Positions 1-6,619 of a stretch of DNA of 14,381 nt are shown here, piece after piece. Position numbers and translations under genes: made by a program. Source of the DNA: Chrysochromulina tobinii (Eukaryota; Haptophyta; Prymnesiales; Chrysochromulinaceae); the NCBI GenBank assembly GCA_001275005.1, contig JWZX01002088.1:1-14381 (forward strand), written 5' to 3'. Within the stretch, counting starts at the first letter, position 1; every line of letters begins with the position of its first letter. Under the pieces are notes generated by a model. That model saw only the letters and a program-made list of their open reading frames with translations, was not told where the DNA came from and searched no databases.

Positions 1-337
1 CGGGCGCGCCCACGGGCGCCACAGCCGCGCGCCCCGCGCCCGGGCGACGCGCCGACGCCATTGGCCGACGCGGCCGCGACGGTTCGTACTCCCGCGGCGC
101 GGGTTCCAACTTCCATCAACGTCGTCTTCTTCACACTTGTCGTGCAACCGGCGGTACAAGTAATGACGGTTGTGTCTTGGTTGTGTCGCTCTCAGAGCAG
201 ACTAGATACCGGGTGACAGCGCGCCTAGAATGGGAGACAACAACCCGTGAAACGGCTGTGAGCCAAGTGAGGGGGGAATGAACGAGTTTCATTCGCGCCC
301 AGAGCGCGAAATGGCGCCCCGTTCACTGACGTAACAA
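1..337. other. Upstream/intergenic region, possibly with the edge of another gene
   Basis: The first ~110 bases are very GC-rich like the coding regions here, then composition drops. Plus frames 1 and 3 stay open from the window edge to stops at 214-216 and 279-281, so the 3' end of an upstream gene is possible. On the minus strand an ATG at 61-59 opens a frame (MASARRPGAG...) to the edge, so a divergent gene is equally possible. I cannot choose between them, and none of these short peptides is recognisable. The rest would be the promoter and leader of the gene starting at 338. Confidence 0.3.
278..334 (+). promoter_or_regulatory. Upstream ORF (18 codons) ending 3 nt before the gene 1 start
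   Basis: An ATG at 278 opens an 18-codon frame (MNEFHSRPEREMAPRSLT) ending in TAA at 332-334. Only CAA separates this stop from the main ATG at 338, and the uORF is in the same frame as the main ORF. A second, 6-codon uORF lies at 230-250. If transcribed in the leader, they would be expected to affect initiation at 338 by reinitiation or leaky scanning. No transcript start is visible, so this is only a candidate. Confidence 0.35.
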
Positions 338-1735
338 ATGCTGAGGCCGGAGCGGCGCGCGACGGTCGAGAACTTCGCGGTGCGACTGGGCGGCGAGTTT
401 GCGCTGCTCTCGCAGTCGGAGTTGCGCCACCGTGAGCTGCTGGCGCAGGCGGAGGCGCTCGCTTCCAACGCCGAGCGCGCCCTGCTCGCTGAGCGGGGCA
501 AGAGTGAGCAGCTCACGGCAGCGGCAAGGCGAGCTGGCGAGCTGGCGGCCGCGGCGGCCGAGTCAGCCGAGGCCGCGCAGCTGCTGTGCGAGACACTTGG
601 CGGGCAGGCTACGAGCGCGCAGCTCGCCGCGACCATCCTGCACGCCGAGGTGGAGGTGCTCGAGGCCTTCGCAGTCACAGCCGAGCGCCAGGCAGGCGAG
701 CGCGCAGCGACGCTCGGGGCGACACAGGCGGCGCTCGAAGCGGCCCAGGCGCGCGGCAGCGCGCTTGAGGCGGCGCTCGGCGCACGCGATGCCGCTCTCG
801 ACGCTGCGGCCGCGCGCGAGCGTGAGCAACGCCGCGAGCTCGAGGAGTGGAAGGAGCGCTTCCGCCGGGCGACGACGGCGCGGCAGGACAAGGAGCGCCA
901 GATCGCGGTGCTGCTGACGGAGAAGAACCGGCTGTCGGGCCTGCTGGCCAAGAAGGACGCCCTCGCGCGCGGCCTCTCCACTGTGCTCAAGCAACACGAG
1001 GAGAAGCGCACCGCGCCCATGCGCAAGGCCGTCGCCTCTGCTCGTGCCGCTGCCGTGACGACGCCGGGCGCGCTCGCGGCGCTTGCGGCGGCGACGCTCG
1101 AGTCGAGCACGACGCTCGCCTCGCCCGCTGTCGCCGCTGCCGCCGCCGCCGCCGCCGCAGCTGCCGCCGCTTCGCACCCCGACGAGGTGATCTCGGCTGC
1201 GGAGATGGCCGCCGCGGCGGCCGTCGCGGGCGCCACGGCCGTCGCCGCCGCGGCGATGGAAGCGTCATCGACCACCACAGGCTCGAGGCCGGCGACGGCC
1301 ATCGCGGCGCTGTCGCGTGCGCCAGGCCGATGGCCGACACAAGACGAGGCGATTGTCTCTCCGCGCGTGCCCGGCGTGCAGTGCCGCTTCGAGGGCTGGC
1401 GGACCGCCACGCCGGAGCAGCGGGCGGCGGCGCTGCGCAGCGAGAATGGGGTGTTGCTTGGCGTGCTGGCCGAGCGCGACGCGGCGCTCAACGCGGCACA
1501 CGCCGAGATCGCCAAGCTCAAGGGCGCACAGCAGGCCCTGCTCGTACGCTATCGCAACGCGGCCACCGCGCAGCGCAAAGACAAGGGTGCGGGTGATGGG
1601 CGGCCAGCATCCGCAGCGGCGACGCCGGGCCGTTGCGGCTCCGAGCCACGCACGCCACCTGCGGCCACCTCTTCGACAGTGGGGGCGACGGCCGCGCGCC
1701 TCGTCTCACCCGCGCCCAATGAGTCGCCGATGTGA
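338..1735 (+). CDS. Ala-rich coiled-coil protein of unknown function
   Basis: A single uninterrupted frame of 465 residues starting at ATG 338; an in-frame TAA at 332-334 fixes the 5' limit. I recognise no enzyme or family motif. Residues ~1-235 are almost wholly helical-looking, rich in Ala, Glu, Arg and Leu with heptad-like spacing, and should form a long coiled coil. Residues 247-306 are Ala-rich, with a pure poly-Ala run near 265-278. A short unique stretch follows (around RWPTQDEAIV and GVQCRFEGWRTATPEQ, ~331-360). A second helical block at ~361-408 (LRSENGVLLGVLAERDAALN) precedes a Ser/Thr/Pro-rich disordered tail. There is no signal peptide or membrane span. A structural or scaffold role is a guess from the coiled coils alone. 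A 410-residue open frame on the opposite strand (1521-289) is a GC-driven shadow. Confidence 0.7.
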   Translation: MLRPERRATVENFAVRLGGEFALLSQSELRHRELLAQAEALASNAERALLAERGKSEQLTAAARRAGELAAAAAESAEAAQLLCETLGGQATSAQLAATILHAEVEVLEAFAVTAERQAGERAATLGATQAALEAAQARGSALEAALGARDAALDAAAAREREQRRELEEWKERFRRATTARQDKERQIAVLLTEKNRLSGLLAKKDALARGLSTVLKQHEEKRTAPMRKAVASARAAAVTTPGALAALAAATLESSTTLASPAVAAAAAAAAAAAAASHPDEVISAAEMAAAAAVAGATAVAAAAMEASSTTTGSRPATAIAALSRAPGRWPTQDEAIVSPRVPGVQCRFEGWRTATPEQRAAALRSENGVLLGVLAERDAALNAAHAEIAKLKGAQQALLVRYRNAATAQRKDKGAGDGRPASAAATPGRCGSEPRTPPAATSSTVGATAARLVSPAPNESPM

Positions 1736-1770
1736 GCGAGCAGCGGCAGCAGCGGAGTCAGGGGTCTGGC

Positions 1771-1865
1771 GGAACGTCAACGTGTTAACATGTGTATGTT
1801 CGTCACAACACAGGAACGTCAACGTGTTAACATTTGTGTTACATTTGTGTGTTCGTCACAACACA
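1771..1865. repeat. Two-copy tandem repeat (42 and 53 bp)
   Basis: Unit 1 is 1771-1812 and unit 2 is 1813-1865. Both begin GGAACGTCAACGTGTTAACA and end GTTCGTCACAACACA. Unit 2 is 11 bp longer because an ACATTTGTGTT segment is internally doubled. Each unit holds an ACGTCA (CRE/bZIP-like half-site) and the palindrome GTTAAC. It lies between gene 1 and the kinase gene, so the duplicated motifs could be promoter elements of the kinase; that role is inference. Confidence 0.8.
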
Positions 1866-1932
1866 TTCATCGCGAGGTGGGAGGTGGCTGGTGGGTGCAA
1901 ATTCGGTCTAATTCACAAACGACAAGACTCCT

Positions 1933-2012
1933 GGTGAGCGCTGGGGGACCGCGACGAACCTGACTGCTGTGGTGAGCGCAGCGCGGGGGGATCGCGACGA
2001 AACTGACTCTAA
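1933..2012. repeat. Two-copy ~40-bp tandem repeat at the 5' end of the kinase gene
   Basis: The units are ~1933-1970 and 1971-2012. Both start GGTGAGCGC and share the core CGCGACGAA(A/C)CTGACT. They abut directly, and the second lies in the frame upstream of the first kinase ATG. The repeated GGTGAGCGC is the same string as the donor of intron 1 of the minus-strand gene, so a 5'-UTR intron starting here is conceivable. No matching acceptor was established. Confidence 0.65.
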
Positions 2013-2070
2013 TCGCGGGTCGGGTGTTTTTTCGCGCCAATATTCACCATCGATCGCAAACCGACGTGGC

Positions 2071-4506
2071 ATGCGCATGGCTTCATTGGGCGGCACCTCC
2101 TCGAGACTGGAGGTCCAGGCTCCCGACGACTCCCAGGCGCTGTGGCAGGAGTCGTCCTTGGCGGTCTTCTCGAGCGAAGGCGTCAACCTTGAACTCACCT
2201 CTCCTGGCAAGCTGGATCGTGCTCCCACGCAGCTGCGGGCGCACGAGCTGCATTTGGCAACTGGTGGCTTCAACCCCAAGCACTGCATTGCCTCGGGCAC
2301 GTACGGCACCGTGTACAAGGCCTCGCTTCCATCGCTGTCGCAGGCGGGCTTGTGCGCCATCAAGCGAGTGAAGGTGGACTGCGGCGAGGACACGCAGTAC
2401 GAGGTAGAGCTGCTCAGTACGTGTGAGCACCCTAACGTACTGCCCCTGCTCGGGTACAGCCTCGGCCAGCCAGCATGCTGCCTCGTCTTTCCGTTGATGG
2501 TGGGCGGCACCCTTGAGGACCGCGTGCTGCGCACGCCCCACGGCGAGGAGCGGCTTCGCGCGCTGGGGCACACGGCTCTGCCACCTCCACTGACGTGGTG
2601 GGAGCGCGTGAGGATCGTACGCGACGCGGCGCGCGGGCTGGTGCATCTGCACGGGGTGTGCCGCGTCCTCCACCACGATATCAAGCCCTCTAACATCCTC
2701 CTCGACCGGCGACTTAATGCGCGCCTTGCAGACTTTGGCCTCGCCGCCGCCGTGCCGCCGGCCGAGGACGAGACTGTCCAAGCCGCCAAGGCGGCGGCGG
2801 CGCGGGCGGCGGCGGCGCGGGCGGCGGCGGCGGCGGCGGAATCGGCACGGCGGCCGTCCGCCACATCAGCGGCGAGTTTAGCGTTCCGGCGCGAGAGATT
2901 GAACACCGTTGCTGCGAGCGACAGCGGCGGCGGCAGCAGCAGCGCTGGGTGCGCACGCGGCTCCATCGACCTCCGTCTCGAGCATCGGCTGTATGATGAC
3001 TTCCCCTCACCCCCGGCCACGCCCGCGACTGCGACTGGGACTGCCACCGAGGTCGCCCATACGACGCCGCCACGCCGCGCAATGCCCATGCGTGTGTCCG
3101 TTTGCCCCCGCGGAGGCAGCCTCGGAGGCAGCGCTGCATCGGGCGGCGGTGGCGCCGCGTCGCCCGCCGCAGCGGCTCGGATGCCTCCGCGGCCCTCGGC
3201 GCGCCTTCCGACGACAGCGGTCGAGGACTGCGCCATCGACCTGCGCTTGCAGCACCGCGTCTACGATGAGCCGCCAGACGTGTCCGAACGCCGCACGCCG
3301 CCGAAGCTAACGCGCGAGGCCAATGCGGCTGCTCCGGCTGGGGCGAACGCCACGCGCTCCACACCGCCGCGTCGCGTGTCGCCGCTCATCCTGAGCATCG
3401 CCGCGTGTGGCAGCGGCGGCGTATCTACCGCTATCGGCGGCAATGGCCCCTTCGATGCACCGTCTCTACCGCTCACCTCCGCCGCTCCAACCCCTCTCGC
3501 CGCTGCCGCCACTACTGCCGTCACGGGTACCGTATCGGGCGCGCCGTCGGCTCGTGCGCCGTCGCGTGCCGCCCCAGTGATTCGGCGCATCGACTCTTAC
3601 GATTTTGTCATCGAGCCAGCCCAGGGCTCGCCCTCGCCTTCCAACCGCACCCCCGCTGCCGCCAGCGCCTTTGCCGCCGCCGCCGCTGCCGCCGCCCCCG
3701 ATCTCGGGTCACCGCCGCCGCCGCCATCATCGTCATCGCCGCCGCCGTCATCGTCATCGCCGCCGTCGCATTCATCGTTATCGCCGGCGCCGCCGCCGCC
3801 GCCGCCGCCGCTCTCGCCCGGCTCAGGCTCCTCATCGTTTGACTCGATGGACGGCATCGCTCCTGTGCTTCGCCCAGAGCACATGAAGGGGGTGGCGCGG
3901 CCAGACCACATGAAGGGGATCTTTGACGAGGAGTATACGGCACGTCGCGAGGCGAACGGTCGGCCGGCGCCACTCGCGGGCGTGAGCCCCCCGCCCACAG
4001 AGGCGCGCCTGCCTCGCACCAAGCCCGCAGGCTGGAGCTCGGCTCATCCAGCGCCTCATGAGCTCCGTGCCTCCAAGGACGATGACTCGGCACCGGCGCC
4101 ACCCCGCCGCCCAGGGTTGCGAGGCACAAGAGCGTTCCTCGACCCGCTGTACGTGCTGCCGGGTTCTGCGCACAGTGGGCGGGCGTCGCCGATGACCGAC
4201 GCATACGCCATGGGTTTGACCATCCTGATCACGCTCACCAACCTACCACCCACCACCTTGTTGCACGATTGCCGCCACCTCCTGATGCACCCCGACGACC
4301 AGTCACGCTGGGCGCCGCCCGTCGCGCCCGCCGCAGACGCGGGCGCCTGGCCGCCCAAAGTGGCGTGCGGGCTGGCGCGCTTGGTGGCGGGGCTAACGTG
4401 GGAACCCCTCGCGCCGCGCCGGCTGCCGCTCGCTGCGGCGCTCAAACAGCTCGAGGCACTCGCGGCCACGGTGGGCGTCGACGACTTGACGACTGCTGAC
4501 TTTTGA
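2071..4506 (+). CDS. IRAK/Pelle (RLK-like) Ser/Thr protein kinase with a giant activation-loop insertion
   Basis: Encodes 811 residues from ATG 2071 (G at -3; a second ATG lies 6 nt on). The frame extends to 1969 only with a GTG codon, which I reject as a start in a eukaryote. Kinase landmarks: Gly loop GTYGTV (76-81), VAIK-type Lys98 (CAIKRV), alpha-C Glu111, catalytic loop HHDIKPSNILLD (201-212; Asp203, Asn208), DFG (221-223), GTRAFLDPLY P+1 region (685-694), alpha-F Asp710 (DAYAMG), and a C-terminal Arg in the subdomain XI position. 'HL(A)TGGFN', 'NVLPLLGY' and 'FLDPLY' are typical of Pelle/IRAK/plant RLK kinases. Two oddities: HRD is HHD, making it a non-RD kinase, and residues ~224-684 (poly-Ala, Pro/Ser, S/T-P rich) separate DFG from the P+1 loop, where a few tens of residues are normal. 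No signal peptide or membrane span is seen, so it is probably cytosolic. All catalytic residues are present; substrates are unknown. Confidence 0.85.
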   Translation: MRMASLGGTSSRLEVQAPDDSQALWQESSLAVFSSEGVNLELTSPGKLDRAPTQLRAHELHLATGGFNPKHCIASGTYGTVYKASLPSLSQAGLCAIKRVKVDCGEDTQYEVELLSTCEHPNVLPLLGYSLGQPACCLVFPLMVGGTLEDRVLRTPHGEERLRALGHTALPPPLTWWERVRIVRDAARGLVHLHGVCRVLHHDIKPSNILLDRRLNARLADFGLAAAVPPAEDETVQAAKAAAARAAAARAAAAAAESARRPSATSAASLAFRRERLNTVAASDSGGGSSSAGCARGSIDLRLEHRLYDDFPSPPATPATATGTATEVAHTTPPRRAMPMRVSVCPRGGSLGGSAASGGGGAASPAAAARMPPRPSARLPTTAVEDCAIDLRLQHRVYDEPPDVSERRTPPKLTREANAAAPAGANATRSTPPRRVSPLILSIAACGSGGVSTAIGGNGPFDAPSLPLTSAAPTPLAAAATTAVTGTVSGAPSARAPSRAAPVIRRIDSYDFVIEPAQGSPSPSNRTPAAASAFAAAAAAAAPDLGSPPPPPSSSSPPPSSSSPPSHSSLSPAPPPPPPPLSPGSGSSSFDSMDGIAPVLRPEHMKGVARPDHMKGIFDEEYTARREANGRPAPLAGVSPPPTEARLPRTKPAGWSSAHPAPHELRASKDDDSAPAPPRRPGLRGTRAFLDPLYVLPGSAHSGRASPMTDAYAMGLTILITLTNLPPTTLLHDCRHLLMHPDDQSRWAPPVAPAADAGAWPPKVACGLARLVAGLTWEPLAPRRLPLAAALKQLEALAATVGVDDLTTADF
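2785..2840. repeat. (GGC)n tract encoding a poly-Ala run
   Basis: A run of GCG/GGC triplets interrupted by CGG gives alternating Ala stretches and single Arg residues at the start of the kinase activation-loop insertion (kinase residues ~237-257). Such tracts expand easily and may vary in length between strains. Confidence 0.8.
2959..3405 (+). repeat. Diverged ~90-residue module duplicated inside the kinase insertion
   Basis: The motif I-D-L-R-L-[EQ]-H-R-[LV]-Y-D-[DE] occurs at 2965-3000 and 3235-3270. Each copy is followed ~20-40 residues later by [ST]TPPRR and a hydrophobic stretch (MPMRVSV / SPLILSI). Among the 12 core codons, 6 differ synonymously and 3 give conservative amino-acid changes, which indicates selection at protein level. 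A weak third copy may be RRIDSYDF near 3583-3606. Confidence 0.7.
3712..3825. repeat. CCG/TCATCG microsatellite block encoding Pro/Ser runs
   Basis: Alternating (CCG)n and (TCATCG)n tracts encode poly-Pro and poly-Ser runs (kinase residues ~548-585) within the activation-loop insertion. The segment is disordered by composition and likely unstable in length. Confidence 0.8.
3871..3921 (+). repeat. Tandem RP[ED]HMKG[VI] motif in the kinase insertion
   Basis: RPEHMKGV and RPDHMKGI occur back to back (kinase residues 601-617), separated by one Ala. The differences are one synonymous Arg codon, Glu/Asp and Val/Ile, so the peptide has been conserved since duplication. It could be a short linear docking motif; no partner is known to me. 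Confidence 0.7.
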
Positions 4507-4886
4507 GGCGCCCGCCTGCAGCCGTGCGCAAGACACTTGTACACATGTACAGTATACGACGAGATGACGCAGCATTGTCGTCTCTTCGCGACAGTGTATT
4601 CAACATGTACTTGGGCGTGGAAGAGGGCAAGGGCTGTCGTGAGTGGATCGCGCGCGTTCTTGCGTTGTGTGTGTCGAGGGGAGGTAATTGTTGCGAGAAG
4701 GTCATGTCTGAGAACAACTATAATAGGAAATAGCGTATTCGGCCACTATACCGAATACCGAGTGAAAGACTTAGTGCCTCTCTACCTGATGTGAGGCGAA
4801 TAAGCTTGCGCAAAGCACACACCCATGCAACAAGGCGCTTCATTCACAGCAAACACGTTCGCGGCGGCCACGTCACAGCCACACCC

Positions 4887-4905
4887 TGACTGACTGACTG
4901 ACTGA
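4887..4905. repeat. (TGAC)4 microsatellite
   Basis: Four TGAC units plus TGA in a non-coding stretch. Confidence 0.9.
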
Positions 4906-5012
4906 GAAGGGACCCGAGTGTTTACAGCCCATTCACAGCCAATGTTTAGAAAAGTTTTTCTTTTGTCTCACCGGACCGTACCTAACGAGGCGGGCGACCA
5001 TCGGGCGGCATT

Positions 5013-5348
5013 GAACCCCCCCTTGGCAGGGGGCGGTTCGTTTGCAACCCCCCTACGAGCCACCCCCACAAGTATAACGGCCAATACGGCCCGGGGTTCA
5101 TCAGACTGATGACACCCGGTGACCCCTTACCCCCCCCCTCCCGACACATCGAACCCCCCTTTTCCGTAGGGGAAGTTCGGGAGGTTGTAGAAAAACCATC
5201 CACCCGGGGAGGATTTTCCGAATGCGTTTCACGGCCCGCCCCCGGATGGGGGGGCGTCGCGCCGTAGGGCGATGGTGACGTGGTGGTCCTCGTCGTGGCC
5301 GGCCCCTTATGGGGAGCCGGCCGCGCCCACCCCCTGATGGGGGGGCGG
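5013..5348. repeat. Cluster of G/C-rich stem-loops
   Basis: At least six inverted repeats lie within 336 bp. (1) 5013-5039: GAACC+CCCCC pairs with GGGGG+GGTTC around TTGGCA. (2) 5091-5119: CCGGG and TCATCAG arms. (3) 5151-5178: GAAC/GTTC with C/G runs and a GTA apex. (4) 5237-5256: CGCCCCC-GGAT-GGGGG..CG. (5) 5257-5272: TCGC.CC-GTA-GG.CGA. (6) 5297-5322: GGCCGGC CCC-TTAT-GGGG.GCCGGCC. (7) 5324-5347: CGCCC.CCCCC-TGAT-GGGGGGGCG. Apices fall into two types, GTA and NNAT. The block resembles the palindromic repeats reported in some algal organelle genomes, but origin and function are unknown. Confidence 0.7.
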
Positions 5349-5997
5349 TGACGAGATTGGGGTTCCTGCGCGGATATCGGTTGCAGGGTGTCAGTTAATA
5401 AGTCAATGGATTCCGGGTGCCAATCAGGATTCCGCAGAGATCATCAAAAATCAAGGTCTGCAATCCTGCAACGATTTTGCGGAATTCCCTTGGCGGAAAA
5501 ACGCGACGTCGTCGTCAAGAAGAACATGTCGCATCTGGTTCGGAGCTCGGGCGTGCGCTGCGCTGATGTCGTTGGGGCGAGTCGCGGAGCGGTGCGCGTC
5601 ATAGGGAATCTGCTGGTTTCGGGACGGGCGCTTCGGGCAAGGTCAGCGATTGTGAGTGGCATGTCAAGGTGGGCGTGCAGAGCTCTGCATTCGTTCGTTT
5701 GTCGAGATTTGGTCGTGAGCAGATGGGAGTACCAATCGCCACCCTGCCTCTTCAAGAAGATGCTCGTGCATCCTTGAAGGAGGTATTCGTCGTTGAGGCC
5801 GTGCGTGTGTGGCGCCGCCGTTCTGCGAGAAGCAAGCAGGATGAGCGGTGGACGCGCGGCGATCCTTAGCTGTCGTGTGGTACGCATGAATTAACGAAAC
5901 CTCTTGACCGCGTGAACTAGCAAATCAAGTCAGGCACGACCTTTTCAACTGTGCGGGAACAAGCTCCGGCTCACAGCCGTTTCACACAGAGCTGAAA

Positions 5998-6015
5998 TCA
6001 AGTCAAGTCAAGTCA
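5998..6015. repeat. (AAGTC)n pentanucleotide run
   Basis: ATCAAGTCAAGTCAAGTCA: three to four AAGTC units immediately before the minisatellite. AAATCAAGTCA also occurs at ~5921-5932, hinting at an older degenerate copy upstream. Confidence 0.8.
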
Positions 6016-6205
6016 TACCTGCTGCTGCTGTTCAACACAACGCGCACGACCTCCGGACCCCCAAGCACGAGGGCCTGCTGCTGCTGTTCAAGACAACGCG
6101 CATATCCCAGGACCCCTAAGCACAGGAGCCACAAGTCATACCGAGCCGCTGTTCAACTCTTCAACACAACGCGCAATCTCCGAACCCCCCAAGCACAGGA
6201 GCCAC
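6010..6205. repeat. Three-unit minisatellite (~58-73 bp units)
   Basis: Units are ~6010-6074, 6075-6132 and 6133-6205. Shared core: GCTGTTCAA...ACAACGCGCA, then GGACCCC or GAACCCCCC, then AAGCAC(A)GAG. Units 2 and 3 both end GCACAGGAGCCAC, and units 1 and 3 start AAGTCATACC. No coding frame runs through it. It lies beyond the 3' end of the NLR-like gene and may be part of its 3' UTR. Confidence 0.8.
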
Positions 6206-6414
6206 TACAATTGAATCACTATGGACGGAGGGTGGCCGACTCAACCCGTTTTAACACAGACCGACACGGCGCGTGGCGACAGCGCTTCATCTACCGGTAA
6301 TGATGTGACGTAAGTCGGATATGAGATGACAACTTCCATCAGCATGCTTTTCATTTTCGTTGCGCCGCTCTGGATCTCAACCGTCGGATGCGTGACCAAG
6401 AAATGTTTTAGAGA

Positions 6415-6436
6415 CTTGCGCTTGCGCTTGCGCTTG
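6415..6436. repeat. (CTTGCG)n hexanucleotide repeat
   Basis: Three and a half CTTGCG units just past the 3' end of the minus-strand gene. On the minus strand they would encode alternating Lys/Arg in a short unsupported frame. Confidence 0.8.
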
Positions 6437-6534
6437 AACTGATTGCCCGCCGGTTTGAAGACCTCCGTGCTCGTCGTTTGGTAGTCGGGCACTGCGTAGC
6501 TTATGCGTAGCTTGGATTGCGCGCACACCATCTC

Positions 6535-6619
6535 TCAGAGCTCTAAGTGGGAGGGGGTGCCCCGCCATGCGTTTCGGAGGGCTAGCTTGGCTTGCTCATC
6601 GAGGAAATTGTGCTCAAGG
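6535..6619 (-). CDS. Exon 5 of the NLR-like gene: C-terminal cap
   Basis: Last 27 residues (LEHNFLDEQAKLALRNAW, then RGTPSHLEL) and stop TGA at 6537-6535. It completes the final LRR and caps the solenoid. The exon is short and found only through the splice acceptor at 6620, but the motif continuity is exact. Confidence 0.75.

Larger units (their letters stand above)
4507..6534. other. Intergenic region between convergent genes, no convincing CDS
   Basis: About 2 kb between the kinase stop and the minus-strand NLR-like stop. Composition is mixed, and all frames here are short with no recognisable domain. It would hold both 3' UTRs. Structure inside it: a (TGAC)n microsatellite, a cluster of G/C hairpins, an (AAGTC)n run leading into a three-unit minisatellite, and a (CTTGCG)n hexamer. 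Weak open frames at 5406-5777 (+), 5887-5444 (-) and 6531-6241 (-) lack recognisable features. No tRNA or rRNA was seen. Confidence 0.6.

Noticed and set aside
289-1521. 410-residue minus-strand open frame opposite gene 1
   Set aside because: Ser/Ala/Arg-rich translation typical of antisense GC-rich coding DNA; the plus strand gives a coherent coiled-coil protein.
1969-2070. Kinase start at GTG 1969
   Set aside because: Non-ATG start in a eukaryote, inside a tandem repeat; ATG 2071 is the first in-frame ATG.
1908-3236. 442-residue minus-strand open frame over the kinase
   Set aside because: It overlaps the Gly loop to the activation-segment coding region, which has full kinase motifs on the plus strand.
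5091-5119. C/D-box snoRNA from CTGATGA and CTGA
   Set aside because: Box C has C in place of a purine and no paired terminal stem or guide spacing was found; better explained as a palindrome.
5388-5887. Overlapping open frames on both strands (129 and 147 residues)
   Set aside because: No domain, no compositional support, and one needs a GTG start; the frames are mutually shadowing.
6241-6531. 96-residue minus-strand frame with a Lys/Arg repeat
   Set aside because: It lies directly past the NLR-like stop, and the KRKRKR run is just the hexamer microsatellite; most likely 3' UTR.
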